In this document: in pieces, positions 37,368-46,452 of the stretch | How positions within the stretch are numbered: the stretch's first letter is position 1 | How the letters are laid out: each line of letters opens with the position of its first letter | NCBI RefSeq assembly: GCF_000337175.1 | Contig: NZ_AOIJ01000049.1 | Coordinates: 62,001 to 126,000 of the forward strand | DNA length: 64,000 nt | From: Natrinema gari JCM 14663 | GTDB taxonomy: Archaea; Halobacteriota; Halobacteria; Halobacteriales; Natrialbaceae | Direction: 5' to 3' | Translations under genes and position numbers: made by a program | Notes under the pieces: model-generated | What the model saw: only the letters and a program-made list of their open reading frames with translations | Databases searched by the model: none | What the model was told of the DNA's origin: nothing

Positions 37368-38471
37368 TCACCGCGCCGACGGCCACCGTTCGGCGACCCG
37401 CCGATAGGTCTCGTGACAGCGCTCGAGAACGGGGATCGAGACGCTCTCGTCGTCGGTGTGGGCCTCGCCGGGCTCGGACGGGCCGTAGATCACGCAGTCG
37501 GTCCCGGCCTGTGAGAGCCACCCCGCGTCTGTCGCGTGGGGTTTCGTCACCAGTTCGGGCTCGGCCGCTTGCACGCCGTCAGCGGCCTCGAGAACCGTCT
37601 CGGCGAACGTCTCGTCGTCACAGCGCATCGGCGGCAGGTCCTGGTCGACCGTCCACTCGACGCCGTCGAGGTCGGCGACTCGCTCGAGGGCCGCGCGTTC
37701 GCCCGGCACCGTCCGCTCGTCGACTGTGACCACACAGCGGGCGGGGACGACGTTCATCGCCGACCCGCCCTCGATCTCCGTGACGGTGAGTCGGCCTGCG
37801 ATCGAGTCGCCCGCCACGTCGACCGACGGGACCTCGAGTTCGCGAACGCGATCGACGGCCGCGGTGGCGCGATAGATGGCGTTCTCGCCGGCGTCGGCTT
37901 CGCTGGCGTGTGCGGCAGTGCCGCGAGCGGTGATCGTACTCCCGCGACGGCCCTTGTGGGCGACGGCCACGTCGGTGACGTTCGGGCTCGAGTAGTTCGT
38001 CGACCCTTCGCCGACGATGGCGTACTCGGGGGCAAACCCGTCGTCGATCGCGTATCGTGCGCCGACGCCGCCGACCTCCTCGCCGACGAAGCTCGCGACG
38101 ACGAGTTCGCCGGCGGGGTCGGCATCGCGGAAGGCCAGCAGCGCGGCCGCGAGCGCTCCTTTCATGTCCGCCGCCCCGCGGCCGTACAGGCGGCCGTCTC
38201 GCTCCTCGACGACGTACTCGCTCGCTTCGTCGACGTTCCCGTCCGCGGTCGCGACCTGCGACTCGGCCGGCGCGACGACATCGTGATGTCCGACCAGTGC
38301 AAGCGTCTCGGGTCCCGTCCCTTTTCGGGCGATCACGTTCCCGACGGCGTCCCGAGTCACGTCGGCGTCGGTCTCGCGGCGCAGCCACGACTCGAGGACA
38401 TCACCGGCGGCGGCCGCGTCTTCATGGCTCGGGATCGACACGAGCTCGCGGGTCAACTCGACGAGAGTCAT
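37368..38471 (-). CDS. M20-family amidohydrolase (ArgE/DapE-like)
   Basis: 367-residue di-metal hydrolase. Metal-binding blocks are LVGHHDVV (about 60-67), YGRGAADMKGA with the bridging Asp, and FVGEEVGGVGA with catalytic Glu; a dimerisation domain sits between about 175 and 280. Members deacylate amino acids (ArgE, LysK) or succinyl-diaminopimelate; the substrate is not determined here. No amino-acid biosynthesis genes are adjacent. Confidence 0.85.
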   Translation of the reverse strand: MTLVELTRELVSIPSHEDAAAAGDVLESWLRRETDADVTRDAVGNVIARKGTGPETLALVGHHDVVAPAESQVATADGNVDEASEYVVEERDGRLYGRGAADMKGALAAALLAFRDADPAGELVVASFVGEEVGGVGARYAIDDGFAPEYAIVGEGSTNYSSPNVTDVAVAHKGRRGSTITARGTAAHASEADAGENAIYRATAAVDRVRELEVPSVDVAGDSIAGRLTVTEIEGGSAMNVVPARCVVTVDERTVPGERAALERVADLDGVEWTVDQDLPPMRCDDETFAETVLEAADGVQAAEPELVTKPHATDAGWLSQAGTDCVIYGPSEPGEAHTDDESVSIPVLERCHETYRRVAERWPSAR

Positions 38472-38552
38472 ACGCGATGTCTCGGCGGCTGTGCTGTTCA
38501 GTGCACCGGCTCCCGAAATCAGGAGTGCGATCGTCCTGCCGGGGCGGGCGGC

Positions 38553-40196
38553 TCAATCGTACCGTTCGTAAACCGGCGGCTCATCGTCGGCGTCGGCCTC
38601 CGTCAGCCGCGCAACCGACTCGCGGACCTCTCGCAGGCTGGCCGTTTGCTGTTGGCTCGCCGCCGCGACCGACTCCGCGGCGCTTGCGACGGTGTCGGCC
38701 GACTCCGAGAGGTCCTCGAGCGTCTCCGCCGTCACCTCGACGCCCCGGGCCTGCTGATCGGTCGCCGTCGCGACGTCTTCCATGCCGGCCGCCGTCGTCC
38801 GTGCCGACTCGTGGATCTCCTCGAGCGAGTCGACCGTCTCCCGAACGCGGTCGGTCCCGGCATCGACGCGGGTAACGGTCTCCTCAGTTGTTTCAACGGT
38901 CGCCGCGGCGTCCTGACGGACGGCTTCGACGGCGTCCTCGATCTCGGCGAGATCGGACTTCGTCTGTTCGGCGAACGAGCGCACTTCGCTCGCGATGATC
39001 CCCATCGTCTCGCTGCCGTCCGCGTCGTCCCGCGAGGACTCGATCTTCGCGTTCGCCGCCAGCACCGTCGTCCGTTCGGCCAATTCGTCGAGTCGGTCGA
39101 CGATCTCGTCGATCTCCTCGGTTCGGTCCGCGAGCGTATCGACCGCGTCGGCGACGCGGTCGGTCGCGTCTTCGATCGCCGCGAGCTCGTCCAGCGCGTC
39201 GTCGGCCGCCTCCACGCCCTGTGCGGCGAGCGTTTCGGTTCGATCGCTCTCCTCGCTGACCTCGTCGGCGACGCTTGCGACCTCCTCGATGGCCGCGCTC
39301 ATCTCGTTGAGCTCCCCCGCCGCCCGCGTGATGCCGGTCGCCTGCGAGTCGGTCTGCTCGCTGATCGCCTCGGCGCGCTGAGCGACGACCTCGCTCGAGT
39401 CGTGGAGTTCGGCGATCGGTGCCTCGACGTCGGTTTCGACCTCTCGCGCGAGTCGTTCGCGCCGTTCGATCGAGTCCTCGAGTCGCTGTGCGTAGGAGTC
39501 GACGTACGTGTCGACCGCGACCTGCATATCGAGGTTGATGATCCGCAACAGCGAGAGGACGTCCATCATCCCGTCATCGATGGCGTCTCTGACCGTTTCC
39601 TCGAGCGACTCCTCGAGACCGTCACTCTGGTCTTCGCCACTGCCACCGAGGCCGAGCGCGCCGACGAACCGGTCGAGACCGCCGTCGTCCTCGGTGTCGC
39701 GCTCCGCGGCCCACTCCTCGATGGCATCGACGACCTGTTGCTGGACCCGCTCGTTGAGCCGAGACATGATCAGGTCGTAGTAGACGCCGTACTGTCCCAC
39801 GTACTGTTTCAGGGGCATGTCGAGCAGTTCGTGGAGTTTGCCGATTCGGGCCCGGTTCTTGAAGAACTCCTGATCGTAGTCCCCAGTCGCAAGCGAGACG
39901 AGGTACGCCTGCTGTGTTTGCTTGAGCGCGTCGACGTTTTTCGGGGAGCGGTCGACGATCGCCCGCGTCTGCTCGTAGTGGAAGACGTTCTCATAGAAGT
40001 CGTCCGCGATCGCCTCCGCGTTGGCCTGCAAGAGCGGCTCGAGAGCGGCCAGGCGCTGCTCGTCGGCCTCATCGAACCCGATGAATGCCTTTCGCCACGC
40101 GATTTCGTCGTCGTCGAGCTCGATCCGGTCGACGAGATCGTCGACATCGAGAAAATCATTGAGTCCGTCGCGCCCGAACGTCTCCTGGGGTTGCAT
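38553..40196 (-). CDS. HemAT-like globin-coupled aerotaxis transducer
   Basis: 547-residue soluble transducer. Residues 1-190 form a protoglobin haem domain with proximal His122 (RIGKLHELLDMPLKQYVGQY), as in archaeal HemAT oxygen sensors. From about 210 there is a long MCP coiled coil, with the tip near LAERTTVLAANAKIESSRDD. That tip differs from the bacterial consensus (LALNAAIEAARAGE) and carries SRDDADGSETMGIIASEVRS, like the partial transducer at the left edge. It would signal oxygen to CheA. It diverges from the gene at 40356. Confidence 0.88.
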   Translation of the reverse strand: MQPQETFGRDGLNDFLDVDDLVDRIELDDDEIAWRKAFIGFDEADEQRLAALEPLLQANAEAIADDFYENVFHYEQTRAIVDRSPKNVDALKQTQQAYLVSLATGDYDQEFFKNRARIGKLHELLDMPLKQYVGQYGVYYDLIMSRLNERVQQQVVDAIEEWAAERDTEDDGGLDRFVGALGLGGSGEDQSDGLEESLEETVRDAIDDGMMDVLSLLRIINLDMQVAVDTYVDSYAQRLEDSIERRERLAREVETDVEAPIAELHDSSEVVAQRAEAISEQTDSQATGITRAAGELNEMSAAIEEVASVADEVSEESDRTETLAAQGVEAADDALDELAAIEDATDRVADAVDTLADRTEEIDEIVDRLDELAERTTVLAANAKIESSRDDADGSETMGIIASEVRSFAEQTKSDLAEIEDAVEAVRQDAAATVETTEETVTRVDAGTDRVRETVDSLEEIHESARTTAAGMEDVATATDQQARGVEVTAETLEDLSESADTVASAAESVAAASQQQTASLREVRESVARLTEADADDEPPVYERYD

Positions 40197-40325
40197 GCGG
40201 GAAACGTGTTCGGTCGGTCCGTTAAGCTTTTATGAGTGTTCCCGCCGAATAGGAATACTCGGAGAGCTTTCACATCTCCACTGGTCGAAAAATACGTCCG
40301 CGGGACGGGGCAGTGTTGTGGACAC

Positions 40326-40334
40326 CCTTATAGG
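40326..40334 (+). promoter_or_regulatory. TATA box of the PIN-PilT-KH gene
   Basis: CCTTATAGG centred near 40330 places the transcript start almost exactly on ATG 40356, predicting a leaderless message and supporting that start over the longer open frame upstream. Confidence 0.55.
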
Positions 40335-40355
40335 GGTACGTCGATCAGTTTACGT

Positions 40356-42230
40356 ATGAACGTCGTGCCGGATACGAGCGTGGTCATCGACGGCCGCGTC
40401 TCGGCGACAATCGAAGACGGGCAGTTCGAGGGAGCGACGATCTGCGTCCCCGAGGCGGTCGTCGCGGAACTCGAGGCGCAGGCCAACGACGGGATCGACA
40501 GCGGCTGGGACGGCCTCGAGGAACTCCAGCGGCTGGCCGAGCTGGCCGACGACGGGGTCATCGACCTCCGCTACGTCGGGGAGCGGCCCAACGCGATCGA
40601 GCGGGGCCACGCCTCCGAGGGCGAGATCGACGCGCTGATCCGCGATCTCGCGGAGGAGTTCGACGCGACCTTCGTCACCAGCGATATCGTTCAGGCCGAG
40701 GTCGCCCAGGCGAAAGGACTCGATGTCGAGCGCGTATCCCCCGAGGTACGTGAGGTCGGGACCCTGGCCGTCGAGGAGTTCTTCGACGAGCGGACGATGA
40801 GCGTCCACCTCAAGACCGATGCCGTCCCGAAGGCCAAACGCGGCGACCTCGGTGAGATGCGCTACGAAGCCATCGCCGACGAGCCCCTCGACGAGGCGAC
40901 CATGGACGAATACGCCCGCGAAGTCGTCGACGGCGCGAAGGAGGCCCCCGACGGCTTCATCGAACTCTCGGAGTCGGGCATGAAGATCGTCCAGTTCCGG
41001 GACTACCGGATCGCGATCGGCCGACCACCCTTTGCCGACGGGATCGAGATCACCGCCGTCCGGCCGATCGCCCAGACGGACATCGAGGACTACGAGCACG
41101 CCGACGAGTTGAAAGAGCGCCTGCTCGAGCGCCAGCGCGGCGTCCTCATCTCGGGGTCGCCCGGGGCGGGGAAATCGACGTTCGCGCAGGCGGTCGCCCG
41201 CTACATCTCGGATCACGACTACTCGGTCAAGACGATGGAGAAGCCGCGGGACCTGCAGGTCGGCCCTGACATCACCCAGTATACGGAACTGGGCGGCGAG
41301 ATGGCCAAAACGGCCGACGCCCTGTTGATGGTCCGGCCGGACTACACCATCTACGACGAGGTCCGCAAGACCGACGACTTCGAGGTCTTCGCGGACATGC
41401 GCCTGGCCGGCGTCGGCATGATCGGCGTCGTCCACGCGACGCGGCCGATCGACGCCCTCCAGCGACTGGTCGGCCGGGTCGAACTCGGGATGATTCCGCA
41501 GGTCGTCGACACCGTCGTCTACATCGAGGCCGGCGAGGTGTCGACGGTCTACGACGTCAGGACCGAGGTCAAAGTCCCTGCCGGCCTCACGGAAGAGGAC
41601 CTCGCTCGCCCGGTCATTCAGGTCATGAATTTCCAGACCGGCGACCCCGAGTACGAGATCTACACCTTCAACCGGCAGGTCGTTACCGTTCCGCTCAACG
41701 ACGAGGACGGCGGCCCCGGAACCGAGTCCGGCGTCGACCGGATCGCCAAACAGGAAATCGAGCGGGAGATCCGCTCGATCGCCCACGGCTACGTCGACGT
41801 CGAACTCAAAAGCCAGGACACGGCCGTCGTCTACGTCGAGGAGGACGACATCTCGAGCGTCATCGGCAAGGGTGGTGGCCGAATCACTGACATCGAGAAC
41901 CGGTTGGGGATTGACATCGACGTCCGGACCCATGACGAGAACCCCAACTACGGCGCGGGAAGCGCTGGCGGCGGTGCGAGTGCGAACGGCGGAGGCGGCG
42001 GTTCGCAGGCCGGCCAGATGGTCCAGCCCGAAATCACCTCACGACACATCGTTATCCCCGTCGACGGCAACCACGGTGAGACCGTCGAGGTGCAAGCCGG
42101 CGGCGAGTACCTCTTCACTGCGACGGTGAGCCGCGGCGGCGAGATTCAGGTGTCCCGGGGGAGTGCGATCGCGGAGGAACTCGAGCGGGCGATCGACCGG
42201 AAGGACCCGGTGACGGTCGTTCCATCGTAA
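40356..42230 (+). CDS. PIN-PilT-KH domain ATPase (COG1855)
   Basis: 624 residues in three parts. An N-terminal PIN nuclease-like domain (VPDTSVVIDGRV, with acidic residues in EGEIDALI and FVTSDIV) is followed by a PilT/VirB11-type ATPase with Walker A ISGSPGAGKST (about 265-275) and a C-terminal KH-type RNA-binding motif (VIGKGGGRITDIENRLGIDI). A Gly/Ala-rich linker (about 535-555) precedes a C-terminal beta domain. The family is widespread in archaea and thought to act on RNA or ribosomes; the exact job is unknown. Its final 23 codons are repeated at 43995-44063. Confidence 0.9.
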   Translation: MNVVPDTSVVIDGRVSATIEDGQFEGATICVPEAVVAELEAQANDGIDSGWDGLEELQRLAELADDGVIDLRYVGERPNAIERGHASEGEIDALIRDLAEEFDATFVTSDIVQAEVAQAKGLDVERVSPEVREVGTLAVEEFFDERTMSVHLKTDAVPKAKRGDLGEMRYEAIADEPLDEATMDEYAREVVDGAKEAPDGFIELSESGMKIVQFRDYRIAIGRPPFADGIEITAVRPIAQTDIEDYEHADELKERLLERQRGVLISGSPGAGKSTFAQAVARYISDHDYSVKTMEKPRDLQVGPDITQYTELGGEMAKTADALLMVRPDYTIYDEVRKTDDFEVFADMRLAGVGMIGVVHATRPIDALQRLVGRVELGMIPQVVDTVVYIEAGEVSTVYDVRTEVKVPAGLTEEDLARPVIQVMNFQTGDPEYEIYTFNRQVVTVPLNDEDGGPGTESGVDRIAKQEIEREIRSIAHGYVDVELKSQDTAVVYVEEDDISSVIGKGGGRITDIENRLGIDIDVRTHDENPNYGAGSAGGGASANGGGGGSQAGQMVQPEITSRHIVIPVDGNHGETVEVQAGGEYLFTATVSRGGEIQVSRGSAIAEELERAIDRKDPVTVVPS

Positions 42231-42320
42231 CCGACCGAACCGTGAGAGCACGAACGGAGTGAGTGAGCGGCGTTTTGCGGGTCGTCACGAGTAGTACGAG
42301 AGTAGCGGTCTCGGGACCGG

Positions 42321-42341
42321 GCGCACGGAATCCGCGTGCGC
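42321..42341. repeat. Short perfect inverted repeat
   Basis: GCGCACG (42321-42327), a seven-base loop, then CGTGCGC (42335-42341). It sits in the 214-base gap after the PIN-PilT-KH gene and could be a transcription-end hairpin or a remnant. No T-run follows directly. Confidence 0.4.
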
Positions 42342-42444
42342 AGACGAAACGAGTGATGACCCAGCAAGCAAAGCGTTCTCGTAGCGTATTTCGACGAGCA
42401 TTTGCACAACTCTTTTACATTTGATGTTATATGTTTATATCATT

Positions 42445-43938
42445 ATGAATTGGCGCCGTCGACGGTTCCTGACAGCAACCAGTTCCCTCTTTTCGCTCGG
42501 AATCGCGGGCTGTCTGACGAACGAGACGGACGAATCGGGCCCCGACAAGAAGCCGGACAGTGATGAGGAGTCGTTGTCCTCGGCCCTCGCCGATCCCCTG
42601 ACACTGCTTCCGGGAAGCATCGGCGACATAGATAGCGTTCACGCGGTGACACCGGGTGTGTTCGACGGCACCACAGTGGTACCGACGGGCGTGGACTATC
42701 GGTACTTCGCTCCGGTCGACGATCTCTCGGCCATTGAGTGGGTCCTCGAGGTCACGCCGTCCGATGGTCTCCCGATCCGGGTAGTGACTGGCGATATCAC
42801 CACGGACTCGTACACGGACGACCAGCATCTTAGCGACCGAAACGGCCTCTCACTGTACGAACTCGACACCGCCGGACCCGGTGTCCGGACCGCTGCGTTC
42901 ACTGACGGGATCGTGATACAGAGCGGCGACGAACAAGCCATTGAAACGGTTGTCGACGCTGCCGGCAGTGAGAGCTCGGACACTCTACTCACGACACAGC
43001 CCGAACTCGAGCAAGGGCTGGCAGGGCTCGGCGGATACGACAGTCGGCAAGTAGAACCCGCCACGCAAGAAGTAGCCGAATCGCTTGGCATCGACACCGA
43101 GACTGCCGTTAGCACCGGCAGGGGGCAGCGACTACCGGACCCCGACCACCTCGAACGACGTTATTTCGTGCAGGTGACCGACGAGTCCGTCATCACAACT
43201 GACGTCAAAGAACGGTTTGAATCGATGATCCGACAGAACGATGCGGACGAGAGCCGTCCGACCATCGGCACCGATGGGGCAGTGCTCTCCGCTGACACCA
43301 CCATTGATCTCGCTGACCGCCGACGCGCTCGTGCACACGACAATCCGGTCCTGGGTTCGGAGAGCGGATATGATCCCAGTGCGAACTGGCTCGTCATTCC
43401 GATCGTTCGCGGCGATGAAACGCCCGTCGACGCACTTACGCTCGAGGTCGACGGCGAGGTGTACGATCCCGAGATTTGGGCCGACGGCGAAGAAACGATC
43501 GAAGAGGGCGACGAAATCCTCGTTCGACAGGCTGACTCCGAGCCGTTGACGGAGCTCAGACTCGTCCACGACGAGGAAACGAACGGTGGTCCTGAACGGA
43601 CCGTCCTGAACGATCTCACCTTCGAGTACGACTACGGCGGGAAGTCACGATCGCTGCAGATAACGTACGCCGACGAGTTCCCATTGGACGGGACACACGT
43701 GTACGGTGGAATCTACGTCGATCCGGAATGGAGACAACGAGAACGGATCGTCGATGCGGTGGGCTCGAAGCGAGAATCCGGGCCGAAACCGGACCGGACG
43801 ATACAGCCGTGGAGCGGGACGGAGATCACTGATGGTGCCACAGCGACGATCGAGAACATCAACCCGGGAGACACGGTCGCAATCGGGTGGCGCAGTGTCC
43901 AAGAGACGAGTCTCGATGCGTTCACCGTACCGGAATAA
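42445..43938 (+). CDS. Secreted lipoprotein, function unknown
   Basis: 497 residues. MNWRRRRFLTATSSLFSLGI then AGC is a twin-arginine-like signal with lipobox. The mature protein starts with an acidic linker (DESGPDKKPDSDEESLSSAL) and continues with mixed alpha/beta and beta-rich parts; the central third reads like a surface-exposed repeat-free domain. Unrecognised. ATG 42445 is chosen over 42424 because of the signal; the promoter region is very AT-rich. The gene lies between two copies of the same gene end (see findings), suggesting acquisition. Confidence 0.7.
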   Translation: MNWRRRRFLTATSSLFSLGIAGCLTNETDESGPDKKPDSDEESLSSALADPLTLLPGSIGDIDSVHAVTPGVFDGTTVVPTGVDYRYFAPVDDLSAIEWVLEVTPSDGLPIRVVTGDITTDSYTDDQHLSDRNGLSLYELDTAGPGVRTAAFTDGIVIQSGDEQAIETVVDAAGSESSDTLLTTQPELEQGLAGLGGYDSRQVEPATQEVAESLGIDTETAVSTGRGQRLPDPDHLERRYFVQVTDESVITTDVKERFESMIRQNDADESRPTIGTDGAVLSADTTIDLADRRRARAHDNPVLGSESGYDPSANWLVIPIVRGDETPVDALTLEVDGEVYDPEIWADGEETIEEGDEILVRQADSEPLTELRLVHDEETNGGPERTVLNDLTFEYDYGGKSRSLQITYADEFPLDGTHVYGGIYVDPEWRQRERIVDAVGSKRESGPKPDRTIQPWSGTEITDGATATIENINPGDTVAIGWRSVQETSLDAFTVPE

Positions 43939-43994
43939 AGCGACGCGACGCCGAATTCGGCTACTTATGGGAGCCAGATCAGGTATCGCCTAAG

Positions 43995-44063
43995 AGCACG
44001 ATCGCCGAGGAACTCGAGCGGGCGATCGACCGAAAGGACCCGATCACGGTCGTGCCCTCATAA
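43995..44063 (+). pseudogene. Second copy of the PIN-PilT-KH gene 3' end
   Basis: Reads STIAEELERAIDRKDPITVV then PS and a stop. It differs from the end of the intact gene (42162-42230) at 9 of 69 bases, with only two conservative residue changes (A/T, V/I), so the copies diverged under protein-level constraint before separation. The upstream part of this copy is missing. Confidence 0.85.
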
Positions 44064-44208
44064 GCGGGCGAACCGCGAACGGGCGTCAACGCGTGAGCGA
44101 CCGACGTGAGAGGTGCGTTTTCGGCGTCGGCGCGAGTGGATCGAGGAAGAGCCACGACAGCGTCGCTCTCGCAGGGACTCGTTGTGTGTGAGTGGCCGGC
44201 ATCCCGAC

Positions 44209-45270
44209 TCAGGGCGACCAGATCCCGTCTTCCCGATCGAGCAGCGTGACCACGACGACGTGTGGGAGAGTCAACACGGCGATCCCGACCAGATAGACCG
44301 CGATCGTGTCGGCGACGGTCGCGGGCGTTCGCGGGACGGCGAGCCAGATCCCGACGAGGACGGCCAACGCGGCGAGAGTCAACGGCGCTGCGTCACGGGC
44401 GAACCGGGACACAGCGGTCCGAATTGCCCCGTGCTCGAGGGCGGCGCTCGCGACGGGGTCCACGAGCATCGTTCTGAGGACGTGCCGGAGCGAGTGCCAG
44501 AAACAGAAGTAGAGACCGATCGCGAGGATCGGCGGCACGGTGGCGAAGTAGCCGACGAGACCCAGCGTCTCGGCGACGTCGACGAACCACGGCCACCGCT
44601 CGTCGGGGCTCGTTCGACGGAGCCCGAGGAAGAGCGAGAGCGCGATCAGCGACCCGAACCCGATCAGCACGGCCGCTCGAGCCGTCGGTTCGAAAAGCGG
44701 GTCGAGCGCGGTCGCCGCGCCGGGATCGAACACCCCGACGAGCCTCTCGGCGACGAACGCGTACTGCGCGGGAAAGGCGACCAGCGGGACGAGCATCGGG
44801 AGGCCGCCCCTGACGAGGAGGGCGAGGAGCCGACTGGCCCGCGTCTCGAGATGGTCGGCACCGACGAACTCGAGGAGCGCGTAGACATCGCCCTGTCCCC
44901 AGTGGACGAGCGTGACGAGGACGAATAGGACGAACGCGGCGACTGGTGCGAGGAACCAGACGAGAGCGTAGGCGGAGCCGAGCAGGAGGTAGAGGCCGCC
45001 GACGAACGCGAGCGATCGCGGCGTAACCGGGTCGCCTCGGACCCGCGGTAACACGAGGTGGTCGACAGCGCCGTGGGGGAGTCCAAGAATGAGGACGCTG
45101 AGCGCCAGCGGCACGTACTGGTAGACGAGCGGCGGCGCTCCGAACGCGATCGTCGCCGCGGCAGCGACGGCGAGCAGCGAGCCGAAGCCAAGGGCCACCC
45201 GAGCGGCGCGCGATCGACTCTCGGCGCTCGCTCGCATGTCGGCGCGCCGGCCGATCGCGTCACCGGTCAT
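44209..45270 (-). CDS. blh: Brp/Blh-type beta-carotene 15,15'-dioxygenase
   Basis: 353-residue polytopic membrane protein of the Brp/Blh family, which cleaves beta-carotene into retinal. Iron-ligand histidines are expected in LGLPHGAVDHLVL, TLVHWGQGDVY, FCFWHSLRHVLRTM and LPHVVVVTLL; all four are present. It supplies the chromophore for the rhodopsin in the same set. Its ATG overlaps the end of the lycopene cyclase gene by 11 bases; a second ATG at 45237 is possible. Confidence 0.92.
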   Translation of the reverse strand: MTGDAIGRRADMRASAESRSRAARVALGFGSLLAVAAAATIAFGAPPLVYQYVPLALSVLILGLPHGAVDHLVLPRVRGDPVTPRSLAFVGGLYLLLGSAYALVWFLAPVAAFVLFVLVTLVHWGQGDVYALLEFVGADHLETRASRLLALLVRGGLPMLVPLVAFPAQYAFVAERLVGVFDPGAATALDPLFEPTARAAVLIGFGSLIALSLFLGLRRTSPDERWPWFVDVAETLGLVGYFATVPPILAIGLYFCFWHSLRHVLRTMLVDPVASAALEHGAIRTAVSRFARDAAPLTLAALAVLVGIWLAVPRTPATVADTIAVYLVGIAVLTLPHVVVVTLLDREDGIWSP

Positions 45271-46042
45271 CGGAACTCGTCGGCACCCGCGGAGCTGTGC
45301 TCGTCCACGCCGAAACGCCGCCGATTCGATCGAGTACCCAGACGTACATGGTGATCCCTTGGACGACGAAGAGGGTGGTCACGAGGAAGAACAGCGCCTC
45401 TTCGATCGGGAGACCGAGGAGCGCGTGACCGGTGGTGTACGTGTCGGAGATGACCCAGACGCCGAGTTCGATCGCGATCCGGTCGACCAACCAGAGGTAC
45501 AGCGTCGGGACGGCGATCGCGACCAGCAGCGACCGGCGGATGGCCCACAGGTACGTCGACCCGAACCCCCACTGGAGGGCGAGGACCGGTCCGGCCCAGA
45601 GGAACAGCCAGCCCAGATAGTACGTCGCGGTGTCGCCGCGGAGCGCCCAGCCGACGACGGCGATCGCCAGCCCGCCGGCGACGCCGAGCAGTCGATGTGT
45701 GTGAGGAATCGCCAGCGACCGCTCGGCGGACGGCCGCACCTGACACAGCCAGAGCGCAGTCAGTATCGGCTGGAGGACGAAAAAGAGGTATTCCTCGAGC
45801 GGCGTGTGCCAGACGGTCGCGAGGACGGTCCCCTCCCCGTACCACCAGACGCCGACGGGAATGAGACGGTTCGTAAACGGCGTCGTGTAGACGATGGCGA
45901 GGACGATCATGATGCCGAGTCCCGAAAGGGGGCGACTCCCCCACCAAGCGCGGTCGCGCCGGCTGGCGAGCCACCCCAGAATCAGGATTGGCGGCAGCAG
46001 GAAGGCGAGGTGGATGCCGAAGTACGTGAACTGGACGGTCAT
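45260..46042 (-). CDS. crtY: Lycopene beta-cyclase (CrtYcd type)
   Basis: 260 residues with about seven membrane helices: two lycopene cyclase domains in tandem, each marked by an acidic motif (VWHTPLEEYLFFVLQP and LLGLPIEEALFFLVTT). The enzyme closes the ends of lycopene to give beta-carotene. It sits between bop (upstream) and blh (downstream) on the minus strand, the order of the pathway reaction being lycopene to carotene to retinal to rhodopsin. ATG 46042 starts at the first membrane helix. Confidence 0.92.
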   Translation of the reverse strand: MTVQFTYFGIHLAFLLPPILILGWLASRRDRAWWGSRPLSGLGIMIVLAIVYTTPFTNRLIPVGVWWYGEGTVLATVWHTPLEEYLFFVLQPILTALWLCQVRPSAERSLAIPHTHRLLGVAGGLAIAVVGWALRGDTATYYLGWLFLWAGPVLALQWGFGSTYLWAIRRSLLVAIAVPTLYLWLVDRIAIELGVWVISDTYTTGHALLGLPIEEALFFLVTTLFVVQGITMYVWVLDRIGGVSAWTSTAPRVPTSSDDR

Positions 46043-46452
46043 GGGCGGGTCGACGTGCGCCGTCGGTGTGCGGGCGGCAACCGGAACCGCTGTGAACGGC
46101 AGTACGGACGGGAGCCGAATAGCGCCGTGTCCATACTGGTTAGGGACGATCGGGACACTCGAGCGAGGTCGATTCGATCGGTCGCCGGCCGGGACGGGAC
46201 CGGGCATGCTGGTGGCGCAGTCCGCCCCGTCGGTGTGGGGTGGACGACGAACGACGGCGCGAGCGAGGTGGTGGCACCGCCGAAGACGGACTCGAATCGG
46301 TCTCGGTCCGTCGCGTCGTTCTGTAGGACGGCGTTCCGGGCACGGAAACCGCGGTCGTGGGCTGGCTGCATGAACGGGAGATCTCTTCACTAGGGCAACA
46401 CATAAACGAGTGGCCGTCGCGAAGCCGCACGTCGGGAGTCCATGCAGCGCCT
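46043..46452. other. 410-base gap between bop and crtY
   Basis: No convincing gene. On the minus strand an open frame of 110 codons (46371-46039) overlaps the crtY start by an ATGA, preceded at about 46401-46407 by a TATA-like TTTATG. The translation has no hydrophobic or motif support and looks like shadow coding, but the TATA-like box suggests that crtY-blh may have a promoter of their own rather than reading through from bop. Confidence 0.4.

Noticed and set aside
40236-40355. Upstream extension of the PIN-PilT-KH protein
   Set aside because: The TATA box at 40326-40334 lies inside this stretch, so it would not be transcribed as part of the message.
46039-46371. 110-codon minus-strand frame with a TATA-like box and an ATGA overlap with crtY
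   Set aside because: The translation has no membrane, motif or repeat support and is rich in Pro/Arg/Ser as expected of a shadow frame; treated as leader or promoter DNA of crtY-blh.
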